From Adiantum capillus-veneris (lineage: Eukaryota > Streptophyta > Polypodiopsida > Polypodiales > Pteridaceae), in contig CM043966.1 of assembly GCA_014529385.2 (NCBI GenBank), forward strand, positions 102,249,087-102,313,086: a stretch of 64,000 nucleotides of DNA, in the 5' to 3' direction. Below, in pieces: positions 34,155 through 45,538 of the stretch (position 1 is the stretch's first letter; every line of letters begins with the position of its first letter). Under the pieces are notes generated by a model. The model worked only from the letters and a program-made list of their open reading frames with translations, was not told the DNA's origin and did not search any database. The position numbers and the translations under genes were made by a program.

Positions 34155-35283
34155 TGTACAACTTCGCTTCAACTTTATATTTTGCACAAAAAGGAACTTA
34201 GAGCTTGCGGAATCAAGTGACAAGATTTAGTTATAGCATCACTAGCACATTGTCTTAGGGTTATGGGAGCCCTCTCACCATCCACCCTCTTACAATGGTA
34301 GCCAAACAATAGCCAATGAATCACAAGCAACAAAACAACAACCTTCAATGAAACAAGCCACCTTATGAAGCTGAATGAGTTTGCCAAACCAAATTGGAGG
34401 AGAAGCGTGAGCCTTTGGACATGAATTGCACCCAAAACTACCAATCCATTGATGTTGGGTAGATACAACAATGGTAGGAAGAATATCTTCTACTCGCACT
34501 CACTCAAACTAGCTCAAGCTTTTCTATGCACCAAGGTGATGGTGTATAGAAAGCTTACTCTCTCTTTACAACCAAGATAAAACTCGCGTGTGGTACGCTC
34601 AATCTAGTGTGCAATGGTATAGTGATCTCCTTTACAAGGAGGAATGGGTTCTATTTATAGGTTTTAGAAGCCTTGATTAGGATTAAGCCTAATCAATTAT
34701 ATTAGGAAAGATCAAGGATTATGAATTTTTATGAATTTCAAATGAGAACGGGGTCTCTCTTTTCTCTTGAGTCACATGGATGTGGGCTCAAGTAAGAGAA
34801 TTATTGATGTGGTGAAAGGAGAGAAACTTCCATGGGAGTGAGTGAATTTGGTTTACTTGTGCGGTTGCCTACTCCATATGTTGATAGTGTGGGTGCATTT
34901 TTACAAGAGAAGTTAGTTGTTAGTGGTAATAATCACTAGAAAGTTAATGATATATTTACAATGGGTAGAATGGGGTGGATGGTTGGAGTAAGATGGTTGA
35001 ATGAAGTGAGCAAATCCTTGTGGTGGTGAAGCTTGAAGAAGTTTTGGACTTACTTCTGTAGGTTCTCAAAATGACTATCGATCTTCTTCTTCGTCTTCTC
35101 TTCTTTACGCCACCGCTGCCAAGGTTGATCATCGTGATGAAAATGGTAATTCCATTGATGAGATCTTTTGATTTGCAGAGGTTAAGCATGGTACACATGC
35201 TGAATTTATGTATATATATAAGGAGTAGGATGGAATTGTACTTTGGAGATAATAGAGAGATGCATAGAGATGGTGTATGTACA
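33842..35283 (-). repeat. Element C 5' LTR, truncated
   Basis: Same sequence as 28843 to about 30284, then a break after GTATGTACA. The missing 1.06 kb is the promoter-distal U3. TATA box 34651-34659 (minus) and GA tract 34104-34150 are kept. The break joins to the 0.73-kb repeat. Confidence 0.9.
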
Positions 35284-35313
35284 GTTTAAAAACTTTAGGC
35301 ATAGAGATGTACC

Positions 35314-36048
35314 CAGAACTTTAAAAACTTCTCCGCTTTAGGTCAGTTCACCTCCTCGAACACCAAGCCGCAAGTGGTAAAAAAATTGGGTTGTACCCCT
35401 ATCGCGACTGATTGTCAACTTGAAGTGCACATATCCTGCTGACCATGAACTCGATCAGCGAGCCGTAAACTCCGGTTGGCTTTCCATATTGCATACCACT
35501 TTCCAGAATCTTGGCGAGTCCTAAAAACATGCCTGTCGATGCGCTTACCAACATGGCCTGGTGAGCACCTACCCGACCCCCAATAAATACTCCACAGACC
35601 ATAACTTGCCCATTTGAGCTCCGAATGGCGAACTGGAAAAACCGGCATGATCGACAGCTCGAGCTTCACACGCGTATCCACTAATCCCAATTTTTCACCA
35701 CCTGTCCGTACCTGCCCTGCACGTCGGGACCTGTGATGCCTTCTAGCTTCGGACAATCATAACTTTCACACCAGGACTCTATTTGGCGAGTTGTTTGGAT
35801 GAGCTTCTAGAGCATCTTGAACACCATATTTTGGGGCACATTTCGCGCATCTCGAACACTTTGACCTGCCGTCCCAATCAGCCCACTTTGAAGGCCCCCT
35901 GGCCTAACAAAACACTTTAAGCATACATTTTCGTTGCCACTGTTCTGCTGAGGTCTCCCACAATGGCTTTAGCCCTCTACCATGCACCGGTTAGCACCCT
36001 TTACACTGCATAGCACACTTTATAGCGCGGACCAGCTTTGGCTACACC
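35314..36048. repeat. 0.73-kb repeat, copy 2
   Basis: Same direction and sequence as 23435-24170 with scattered differences. It is bounded on the left by the broken LTR of C and on the right by the duplicated G segment, so both its edges are rearrangement junctions. Confidence 0.8.
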
Positions 36049-36049
36049 A

Positions 36050-36330
36050 ACGTTGTGGTTGGCTTTGTCTCGTTGGTCATTTTGAAAGCATAGGCAATGT
36101 TGTCAAGTGTTGTTGTGATTCTTACACCATTGAAAATGCCACTGCCTTCCTCAGCATTAAAAGAATCAAGAACCTGCTTGATAGCGGCCGTGTCAAAATC
36201 AAACCTTGTAGCCTATACAACCACCTACAAATCCCATAGCTGTAGTAGTATTTCTACCTACTCAGTAAACACATATCTTTGTAGAGAAGTTTGAAGAGAT
36301 TTGATGCTTGCTGCAGTTTCATCTATTGTA
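36050..36330 (-). pseudogene. Element G: unknown ORF at the end of the duplicated unit, copy 1
   Basis: The minus strand of both copies (this one and 38191-38480) encodes a broken but recognisably conserved protein segment. Copy 2 includes TKQAEMLLQLWDLHVVV and FNAEEGSAIFNGVRITKIPD after an in-frame stop or frame change. No family recognised. It lies downstream of the post-integrase ORF. Confidence 0.3.
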
Positions 36331-36421
36331 TCCTGCATCTTCTCTAACATTTTCCTTCTACCCATACAATGTGAGTACCATAAGTCTATAGATGAAGAAG
36401 ACTTACCTATATATCAAAGCC

Positions 36422-36870
36422 TCAACAAGGTGTGTCAGGTAAGGACGGATAGGGATCAGCAGAGTCTTCTAACGAGGAGGTTTTTGGTTGTAGTGAAGAG
36501 TCCTTAGATCTTGGCGATGGCAAGTTTGTAATAGAAAGTAGGAGTCGTGCAGGAGACTTGTGAGGAAGAATTCCCACCCACCTTACCGTTATACGCATCC
36601 GCTCCATAAAAGCTCCACTACTTACCGTTCCTAGAGTTTTGTGCACCGTCGGCGATGTGGCACACATGCATTGGCCAGTTCTTCCCATGTTCCCTTTAAT
36701 GATTATCACATGCATTCCCACTGGCCCTTTTCCCCATAATAACTGGTACTGACTCTGTAACTCTATTGACTCTATCACTGGTACTGTTTTGTCATCTAAG
36801 ACTTTTCTAGCACTATCATTGATTTTGGTACTATTTGTACATGGAAGAGGTTTAGAACGGCGACGTCTGA
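36422..36870 (-). pseudogene. Element G: conserved post-integrase ORF, copy 1
   Basis: A frame from about 36870 (FRRRRSKPLPC) to the stop at 36422, containing VPVIESIELQSQYQLLWGKG, HVIIIKGNMGR and MRITVRWVGILPHKS. Copy 2 (38624-39010) keeps the same protein with mostly conservative changes. It begins one frame away from the integrase end. No known domain; an extra ORF in this position can be an env-like or regulatory product in gypsy elements, but there is no clear signal or membrane segment. Confidence 0.4.
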
Positions 36871-36876
36871 AAGTTC

Positions 36877-37104
36877 TTAGTCATCCATACCCAGAACACC
36901 AGTATCTTGTCCTCTGGAGATCTCCTTTTCATTAGAATAATATAGCTTGATTTTGACCCCATTATAAACACCTGGTAGCAGTAATCCAAATAAGTCCTTC
37001 AACCTTACTGTGCCATTGAAAAATACCCAATCAACTTCATATGGACCAGCCCAAGCTATCTTTAAATTTGGTTTCTTAGGACCCAGTTTGGATTGATAAA
37101 TCAA
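36877..37104 (-). pseudogene. Element G: integrase C-terminal domain, copy 1
   Basis: MIYQSKLGPKKPNLKIAWAG, then PYEVDWVFFNGTVRLKDL and the NGVKIKLYY end: the usual chain of a gypsy integrase C-terminal domain, separated from the core by stops and frameshifts between 37105 and 37436. Confidence 0.65.
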
Positions 37105-37436
37105 AACTAAGTTTCCCTTCGGAACTCCCTCACCTTGATTCTTCTATCATGCCAGTGATTTCTTTGTTGTTACTGTTTAATTTCTGGTTGCAACATAGCT
37201 CTTTGTCTTAGCTCATCCAACCGCACTAATTTCTCCAGTCTATGTCTTTAGATTATGATTAGAATCTAAACCATATTCCATTGCCATTCTGAGATTGGGA
37301 ATCACGAATTCAATACACACTACAACTTCACTACCATAACCCATTCTGAAAAGTGTCATTCCAGTGGTGACTTTATAAGCTGTTTGTAGACCCCTAGAAC
37401 AGTCTGGAGCTTAAGATCTCACTGGTATGGTTCCTT

Positions 37437-37853
37437 CTAAACAATCTTGGTGAGAATATTCTTGATGGTTTTGTTACTGCTCTCTGCTTGACCATTGCAC
37501 CTAGGATAATACAGAGTTGATTTCTTGTGCTTCACTGAGAATATTTCCATCAAAATTTCTATGGTATCATTACTAAAATGTGTCCCTTCATTAGACATAA
37601 TCTCAATGGGGAATCCATAGCGAAATATAATGTTTTCAAATAGGAACACAGCAGTGGACTTTGCAGTATTATCTGGAAGATCCTTGGCCTCTACCCGTTT
37701 AGTAACATAACAGGTAGCCATCAAGATATAATGGTTCTTCCTTGGAGTGATCTTCTTGAATGGTCCCATGAAGTCCAAACCCCAGTTCATGAATACTCCT
37801 AGTGGTTGGACTTGAGTATGTGGAGTCATATCAGCTCCTGTTGGTCTACCCAT
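37437..37853 (-). pseudogene. Element G: integrase core, copy 1
   Basis: 138 residues with NWGLDFMGPF (first Asp), the MSNEGTHFSND region where the second Asp is replaced (SNEGT in place of SD-GT), and CNGQAESSNKTI with the catalytic Glu. A decayed zinc-binding region continues to about 38000. The lineage differs from the Tat elements and I cannot place it. Confidence 0.75.
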
Positions 37854-38623
37854 TCTCTAACATATATCACAAGTTTTGCAAGAACTTCAAACATTAGATA
37901 TCAGAGTTTGCCACCATAATCAAGCCTGCAAAATCTTCTTATAAGTAATATCAGTGGAGAATTTCCTCCAGAATCCCCATCGTGTACTTTAGACATGACT
38001 TGCATCCTTCCTTCCATTGGCACACACCTTCAAGAAACCCCATCCACTCCCAGTCTATAGAGCAATCCTCCTATGATGGTGAACTTCAGACTCTTAATAA
38101 TCAGAGCTTTCTTCTAATCTTGAATCCAGTTTTCTTAGAATCCTCATTTTGAAAGGAATTGATATACATCATACCATTATGGATCTGTAGACGTTGTGGT
38201 TGGCTTTGTCTCGTTGGGCATTTTGAGAGCATAGGCAATGTTGTCAGGTATTTTTGTGATTCTCACACCATTGAAAATTGCACTGCCTTCCTCAGCATTA
38301 AAAGAATCAAGAACCTGCTTGATAGTGGCCGTGTCAAAATCCAAACTTTTAGCCTATACAACCACATGCAAATCCCATAGCTGCAGTAGCATTTCTGCCT
38401 GCTTAGTAAACACCTACCTTTAAAGAGAAGCTTGAAGTGAGTTGATGATTGCTGCGGTTTCATCTATTGTATACTGCCTCTTCTCCGACATTTTCCTTCT
38501 ACTCATACAATGTGAGGACGATAAGTATGTAGATTAATAAGACTTACTTGTATATTCAAAGCCGCAACAAGGTGTGTCAGGTAAGGACGGATAGGGATCA
38601 ACAGAGTGTTCTGACAAGGAGGT

Positions 38624-39010
38624 TTATGGTTGTAGTGAAGAGTCTTCAGAGCTTGGTGATGGTGAGTGTGTAATAGCAAGTAGGAGTCGTGCAGAAGACT
38701 TGTGAGGAAGAATGCCTACCCACCTTACCGTTATACGCATCTGCATCATAAACGCTCCACTACTTACCGTTCCTAGAGTTTTGTGCACCGTCGACGATGT
38801 GGCATACATGCATTCGCCAATTCTTCCCATGTTCTCTTTAATGATTATCACATGCATTTCCACTGTCCCTTTTCCCCATAATAACTGGAACTGACTCTGA
38901 AACTCTACTGACTCTATCACTGGTACTATTTTGTCATCTAAGACTTTTCTAGCACTATCATTGATTTTGGTACTATTTGCACATGGAAGAGGTTTAGAAC
39001 GGCGACGTCT
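38624..39010 (-). pseudogene. Element G: post-integrase ORF, copy 2
   Basis: Homologue of 36422-36870: VIESVEFQSQFQLLWGKGTV, HVIIIKENMGR and MRITVRWVGILPHKS. Changes between copies are largely conservative at protein level. It stops earlier than copy 1. Confidence 0.4.
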
Positions 39011-39892
39011 GAAAGTTCCTAGTCATCCATACCCAGAACACCAGTATCTTCTCCTCTGGAGGTCTCTTTTTCATTGGAATAATATAGCTTGATTTTTACC
39101 CCATTATAAACACCTGGTAGCAGTAATCTAGATAAGTCCTTCAACCTTACTGCGCCATTGAAAAATACCCAATCAGCTTCATATGGACCAGCCTAAGCTA
39201 TCTTTAAATTTGGTTTCTTAGGACCCACTTTGGATTGATAAAGCAAAACTAAGTCTCCCTTTTGGAACTCCCTCACCTTGATTCTTCTATCATGCCAGTG
39301 ATTTCTTTGTTGTGCTGTTTAATTTTTGGTTGCAGCATAGCTCTTTGTCTTAGCTCATCCAACCGCACTAATTTCTCCAGTCTATGTTTTTAGATTATGA
39401 TTAAAATCTAAACCATATTCCATTGCCATTCTGAGATTGGGAATCACGAATTCAATACACACTACAACTTCACTACCATAACCCATTCTGAAAAGTGTCA
39501 TTCCAGTGGTGACTTTATAAGCTGTTTGTAGACCCCTAGAACAGTCTGGAGCTTAAGATCTCACTGGTATGGTTCCTTCTAAACAATCTTGGTGAGAATA
39601 TTCTTGATGGTTTTGTTACTGCTCTCTGCTTGACCATTGCACCTAGGATAATACAGATTTGATTTCTTGTGCTTCACTGAGAGCATTTCCATCAAATTTT
39701 CTATGGTATCATTAATAAAATGTGTGTCCCTTGATTAGAAATAATCTCAATGGGGCATCCATAGCGGAAGATATGTGTTTTCAGATAGGAAAACAACAGT
39801 GGACTTTGCAGTATTATCCGGAAGATCCTTGGCCTCTACCCGTTTAGTAACATAACAGGCAGCCATCAAGATGTACTGGTTCTTCCTTGGAT
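39011..39892 (-). pseudogene. Element G: integrase fragment, copy 2
   Basis: Repeat of 36871-37746 with added stops and small indels. The region holds the integrase C-terminal domain and part of the core, and ends abruptly at 39892 where RT-derived sequence begins. Confidence 0.6.
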
Positions 39893-40560
39893 ACAGAAAG
39901 TGATATATCCCAATAATGAACTTAATTCAGATGCTATGCGGGGTGCCTTGTCCTACTCGACACAATGGATTTTATCATTTTCCATCTCTATGCCACCCTA
40001 GACAGTATATGCCCTAGTAATTGTCCTTTCCTGACCAACAAAACAAATTTGAATGGATTCAAATAGATCCTCTTCTCCTTACACCTCTGGAAAACCATTT
40101 CCAAGAACAATAGATGCTTCTCCTCAGTTGAGAATACAGTGAAGTCATCCATAAAAATCGGTGCAAGAATTCACTGAATATCTCCATCGTGCAAAATTGG
40201 AATGGTGTTGGAGCATTGCAAAGACCAAATGGCATGACTAAATAATGCACCCCATTTAGTAATAAAAGTGGTCTTACTCCGATCTTCAGGAGAAATATTT
40301 AACCGATTATAACCACTATAGCCATCCATAAAGCTATACATATCATGGCATGCAACAAGAATCATGTCCATAAAAGGTAGTGGAAAAGGATCTTTGATGG
40401 TTTGAGCATTCAAATTTTGATAATCCACACAGACTTTGAGCTTTCCATTCTTCTTTGGTAGTACCATAGTAGGGAATAACCACTTTTTTTTATGAATCCA
40501 GCCTTTAAAAGGTTGTCAGTTCCTCTTTGACCTACTTCTCATAGTTTGGGTTCATTCTGT
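39893..40560 (-). pseudogene. Element G: reverse transcriptase fragment
   Basis: PKKNGKLKVCVDYQNLNAQT, DPFPLPFMDMIL, FMDGYSGYNRLNISPEDRSK and TTFITKWGA, then in shifted frames the MPFGLCNAP block and FMDDFTVFSTEEKHL, the catalytic box. Several frameshifts. Confidence 0.75.
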
Positions 40561-41213
40561 ACCTTTGCAGCCGCACTGGTCTGACGTCTGCTTTCATAGG
40601 TATTCTGTGTTGGCAAACCTCTGGATCTACACCTTTTAAATCAGTATGTTCCCATGAAAATACGTCTTTGTACTTCTGGAACATAAGTCAAGCTTTTTCT
40701 TTCGTCTCTGGGTTAAGATGCTTATTTAATTTGATCAATCAAGGACTTTCCGTAGAACCCAAATTCCATTCTTCAATTTCTTGATCATCTTTAAGCAACC
40801 AATTTGGACCACCTTCCTTCCTTTTGGTTGACTCCTCAGTATAATCCTAGAAAATTCCTATTAATTTTGAACTTTCATTCTGAACTCCCGTAACTTCAGT
40901 GTGCACCTCCTTATTGGCCACTGTTGTACTAGAATCTAAGAATTCTTATGTGGAGTTAGCTGGTTTTTCTGGTTGTCCAATTAATTGAGTTGGTCTTTCT
41001 CCAGGATTCAATTCAATATGATGATCTAGAAATTGCTTCCTTTGCTTTTCAGCTTGATCCTTGTCAAATAATTACTATGTTTAGGTCTATCTCACCCAAT
41101 GGAAAAATATTCATTGCTGCCAGTATCCTCTCAATCTTCTTTACCCCATACTTCTGGCAAAGATCTTCTGGTCACAATGCCTTTTTCTAGTCTCTGGTGT
41201 TGTTTGTCTGGAT

Positions 41214-41560
41214 CTAGATTCTCCTACTCGTGCCCTCTATTGTCAAAGTTTGATTGACATAATGGTGAACAGCCTGCACCATCCGCAGCAATGGGAATCC
41301 CAGTAGCATCTCATATGCTCCTTGCACATCGAGTACTAGAGAGTTGGTCTTGAACTTTTCTTTCCCCACACTTATTTGCATATTTTTTATCATACGAGTT
41401 TCTTGAACAACTCTATGATCAGCCATTCAAACCTTAAAGGGTGTTGGTTTCAAATCTGTGATACCCACTCTTTGTTGCAGATGTGCCCCCAGGATATTTA
41501 CACTTGCCCCTCCATCGAATATGACACCGGATAGAGACTCCCATTGTTTCCTGACTTTCT
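41214..41560 (-). pseudogene. Element G: aspartic protease
   Basis: Frame with VIFDGGASVNILGAHLQQRV (active-site D-G-G-A-S), a TGA after PFKV, then TRMIKNMQISVG and LLGFPLLR, the flap and C-terminal parts of a retropepsin. Confidence 0.6.
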
Positions 41561-42349
41561 AGTCTACCTAGATTATCGGCACTTCATCATCTCTGACAGC
41601 TGCCAAGTTAAATTCTCTGGCATCGGCCTGAGCCTTTCTTCATTGTCTGATGAATTTTTCTAGTTTAGGCAAAGTCTTTCTGATGGCTTATAATTCACTT
41701 GTCAGTTTTTGAGTTCTTTCATAGATTTTAACGTGAATTTCTTCTCTCTCTTGATCACAGTTATTATCAAAACTCAAGGAATTGGAACTATTTTCATAGT
41801 ACAATCCTCTGTTCTAGTGTCTTCCTTGCCCACTTCTTTGTTTCCCATTACAGTTAGATCTGATTTGATGTTTCCTAGATCTTCCACTAGTCCTTTCACT
41901 ACAGCTAGCATAGTCTTAGAGATTCCAGATCATGACTGATCTCGTTTTCTTTTCTTAGAAGACTAGGCTGGTAAATTTTGAATGACTCAAGTGTCAGAAC
42001 TTTCTGATTGCTCTAGTAACTTCTTAGCGAGATATTTTGTGATCTTAGCTGCTAGTTCTCTCTGCACTTGCCAGTCACTCGACTACCTTCTCCTTGCCCT
42101 TTGCCTTCTAGACCTCTCTCTACTGAGTCCATTTGCTAGTTTCAAGACTAACTGGTTTCACAAGCTCATCAGGGAATTGTTCAATGACTACTCCTTTATT
42201 GTGTGTAACTACCCGTACTAGAACTGGTCCTGGGGCTTTTGCCTCACTAGCCGCCACAGTACTGGGTGCTTCTGGACACTGAGCCAAAAAGTGCCCATAC
42301 TTCTCACAAGTATAGCAGTTAAGGCTTCTGTTTTGAAATTACCACAACC

Positions 42350-43131
42350 TCAACCCCGGTCAGTACTCCCTTGGTATCTGCCGCGCCTAGTACCAGTACC
42401 ACTGGTACCTGATTTCTCCTCTTGAGGTACACTAATTGTCTCGAGACATATCATTTTCCTCCTTGAAGTGATGAATTTGAATGCCACAATTGTTCCATAA
42501 ATGATCATACACTTTATAGTAGTTACACTGTGGGCATTCATTTTTTGGAAACATGATCTTTAGATTTGCACTTCGAGCACAAAATTTCCATTATCCTAAC
42601 TAGTTGTCTAGTCTGGCTGATTTTAGAAATTTGCCTGGCCATTTTATCAAGCTTCTTGGACCAAGACCCTTTCTTAGCCTTGTCCTTGCTCTTTTCATAT
42701 GAGCTTCTCTTAGAGTTGTTGGAGGTCTCACTAGAATCGAAATTCTCAGTGGAAGAACTGCTACTGCTGGACCTCCGCTTTTTATGGATTCTCTCCTTCT
42801 TAGCTTGTTGTTCAAGCTTCAGAGCTCTTTGCACCAAATCATTAAACTTATTTGTTGGTGTAGGTACCTCTTGTTCTTTGAGCTTCTTACTGTAGAATCC
42901 ATTTAGAAACCATGCGTGCAGCCTCTCTTTTTATGGTGGATCCTGCAACTGCCTGCTGGTTAACTCGTTGATCTTTTCAACATAACTTCTCACAGACAAT
43001 TTCCCTTGTCTGATCTTGTCGAGCTTGCAGAGGATGTCTTCATCACCTCTGTTGTGTGAATACTCAAGTCTGAAAGCCTTAAGCAGTTTGTTTATGACCT
43101 GAGCTGGCAAGCTGGGTAATGGTAATACCAT
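42350..43131 (-). pseudogene. Element G: gag fragments
   Basis: The capsid end reads LCKLDKIRQGKLSVRSYVEK and INELTSRQLQDPP (42931-43131). A serine/lysine-rich linker follows, and CSKCKSKDHVSKK near 42540 begins a CX2CX4H zinc knuckle. Several frames are needed. Confidence 0.6.
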
Positions 43132-43150
43132 TTTGTTGCCACATCCTTCA

Positions 43151-45035
43151 GTGTTTGAGGCATTAGGAGAAAGCTAGACTCACTTTTGGGCCTTTCAGTT
43201 CTAGAGAGAGAGTGGCGCTTGACCAATGAGGAAGAGGCTAACGTTATGTTGAAAATCGACATTTTGGAGTCAAGCTCTTTTTTTAAAAATGGGAGGAAAT
43301 TTTATTTTGGTTCATCAAATTGCACAATTTCATGCTTTCAAGGCATAAATGCTGTAAGTCGTACTAACTATGTACCGAGGAATTTCAGAACTTTCATTGA
43401 AGACTCTATCTAGTACTTTGTTCCTGCCCAAATATGACTTTGAGTAGCTCTACTTCCCTCTCAAAACTTCTTCCCTTTTGTATATTTGCGCTAACCTTTC
43501 TGAGTATTCATTCTACTAAACACCATGCCTACTTCTCGAAGGCCTAGCACTACCATTGACTCTGTTAGCATTTTTAACAGTTATACTACAGACGATCAAG
43601 CATGGATTCCATCTCGTATAACTAGCGGAAGTTGGGTTCTACTACAAACTAGGAGGAGGAAGAGGAGGCAACACAATAATTTCGTGGAGGCTTTCAAGGG
43701 TCAAGTTAAAGAGTTTAAAGTGTGTGCACAAAGCAAGCGGGTGAAAGAGGTCCTCATACAACATGCTTTCCAGCATGCAGACTTAAGGTTGCAAACATCT
43801 CCTCCAAGTTTTCCAAGGCATCGACCCAACTGTAAGTTATTTTAGCATCTCGCTTAGTGCATGATTTTATTCGAATATTAAGTGGTGGATATCATCTTTG
43901 GTATGTTTCAGATATTTATCCATCGAATAGGACAGATTGGCAACCAGTTGAAATTATAGTTGGGATTTTTTATGCTTTCCATGCATTTATTGGTGAGCAA
44001 ATGTACCGAGGAAGACAACACAAGGAACTTGCAGATAATGGAATTTTCTTTTATGATATGTCATATGTGGAGCTGAGAACTTCCATTGGTTGGGGTTGTG
44101 TGGCTCCTTTGTCACTTCCATCCTTTGACAGCAAGGATTGGTCCCTGCCTACTTCGCAAACTAGTGAAAGGCTTCAGGAATAAGTTGTTTCAGGATATCC
44201 AAAAGTCCCTCAAGTATTCAATTGCCACAAAAATAGTTCGGCTCGCACTATTTATGTCTCTTGAAGTGTTTGCAGATTTTTTCTTCGATCAGCAAATAAG
44301 AACTACCGCAACAATGTTCATTTGCAAGTCTGAGAGCTGTTTGGACTTTTTAGATGATAATTGGGATAGGAAACAATCACAGAACAAAATCTGTATTTTG
44401 TAAAAGAAGTCCATAATTTGCAAGCTCATTATAAGCTCTCAAAATTTCTTAGTATCGTTTTACTATATTAGATATCATCTTCTTAGTGGGCAGCTTATTC
44501 CACTCAACCAAGATACAGAGAACAGCCTCGAGAACAAACCTTTATCAATAGAGCTCTACTTTCGAGACAGCCTACTTACTATGATAAAGGCAATGTCAAG
44601 CACAACTCTGGCACAGCTCTGGATAGATCTTACATGTGAATAACTTCCACTTTTTCCAGAATTGTATGCATTCAGTCTCAACAATAGAAAGGTGCTTACT
44701 AAATCGATAAATTTTGATTGTCTTTAATACACTATGACTGAATCTAACTTTTTTCTTCTTTTCAGATTCCAAGGCGCAAGGAGAAAACAACATTGTGCAA
44801 GGAGTCACTAACAAATACACTTCACTTAATTGCTTTCACCGGAAGCTAGGTCACATACCTTGTGCACGCAAAGAGCTTTGATGCCATGCAAACCATGATG
44901 TACTCTTCAAAATGACTAATACAGAGATATTTTTTGGCGGTCAAACAATGTTTCAAAAATGTACATTTTCAATGTTTCAAAACTTTACATATTTTGTTGT
45001 TTCTGTCAAGAGTAATTTGCTCCCTTTCCCTGCTA
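43151..45035. other. Unassigned region with short plus-strand open frames
   Basis: ORFs at 43186-43413, 43525-43845 and 43857-44183 have protein-like composition, but I recognise no domain. The 43525 frame has a basic RRRKRRQHN patch. Their order could mean one decayed gene. No repeats shared with the rest of the window were seen. Confidence 0.3.
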
Positions 45036-45461
45036 CTATCCTCTCCCCCGGTTTGTGCCACTCGTCCCCTGTCCTCTCCCCCGGTTTGTGCCACTTGTCC
45101 CTTGCCCTCTACTCCGATTTCTCCCCTGCCCTCTGCTCTGGTTGCTGCTACCTCTGCCTCTGGGGATGCTGGTCTCGGGAATCCTTTCGCGTCGCTCGAA
45201 ATCATAGGCCTCTTCCATGGCTTCCCATGCTTCTTGCACCTGTGAATCTTCCCGCTGTTCTTGCTCTTGCCGTCGACGTGCAGCCCATTCCTCTACTTCT
45301 GCGGCATCCGCATAATATTGGCGTATTGCTTCTTGCATATTTTGAACTTCTTCTTGAGTCTGATTGTGGCGTTGCGTCATTTCGTTAATGCGAGACTCTT
45401 CGAACTCGTTAGCTCTCGCCGCTTCTTCTCTTGTGCATCTGCCGCTTCCTCTCTTGTGCAT
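45036..45461 (-). CDS. Charged coiled-coil protein with RG-rich tail
   Basis: An ATG-started 141-residue ORF. Residues 10-95 are a charged helix likely to coil (NQTQEEVQNMQEAI, ARRRQEQEQRED, AWEAMEEAYDFERR). The C-terminus is tandem Arg-Gly repeats (RGRG, SRGQGTSGTNRGRGQGTSGT) encoded by a minisatellite of about 25 bp at 45040-45125. RG repeats often bind nucleic acid. It lies downstream of the Ulp1-like fragment on the same strand and may be part of the same decayed element or gene. Confidence 0.4.
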   Translation of the reverse strand: MHKRGSGRCTREEAARANEFEESRINEMTQRHNQTQEEVQNMQEAIRQYYADAAEVEEWAARRRQEQEQREDSQVQEAWEAMEEAYDFERRERIPETSIPRGRGSSNQSRGQGRNRSRGQGTSGTNRGRGQGTSGTNRGRG

Positions 45462-45538
45462 CTGTTTACCGAGATTATAATATGCTGGATGGCCATTACA
45501 GAAAAATGTCGCACATTGTTGTTGGTGTAGTTATGTAA

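Larger units (their letters stand above)
28843..35283 (-). mobile_element. Element C: gag-only non-autonomous R1 retrotransposon
   Basis: Minus strand: truncated 5' LTR (35283-33842), primer site (33837-33820), one long gag-like ORF, purine tract (31361-31347) and complete 3' LTR (31346-28843). LTRs, primer site and purine tract are those of element B, but no protease, RT, RNase H or integrase is present. This is the arrangement called TR-GAG in plants. It would depend on B-like elements for cDNA synthesis and integration. The 5' LTR breaks off at 35283, so the right-hand duplication is lost; the left flank is GCAG. Confidence 0.87.
36050..38190 (-). mobile_element. Element G, duplicated segment 1 (integrase and 3' part)
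   Basis: Sequence 36050-37746 is repeated at 38191-39892 in the same direction with few differences. Minus-strand content: integrase core, integrase C-terminal domain, then a post-integrase ORF. This copy continues to 38190 through the zinc-binding end of integrase. The pair looks like a partial tandem duplication of one element, not an LTR pair, because coding sequence lies inside the repeat. Confidence 0.75.
38191..43150 (-). mobile_element. Element G, copy 2: gag to integrase, decayed
   Basis: Minus-strand order from the right: gag (about 43131-42350), protease (41560-41214), RT (40560-39893), then a junction at 39892 to the duplicated integrase and 3' part (39892-38191). The second half of RT, RNase H and the first half of integrase are missing, so there is a deletion at the junction. 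Stops and frameshifts occur throughout. No LTR was recognised on the right side. Confidence 0.7.

Noticed and set aside
36050-39892. Direct repeats as an LTR pair of element G
   Set aside because: The repeat contains integrase coding sequence, has no TG/CA ends or primer site, and so is a tandem duplication.
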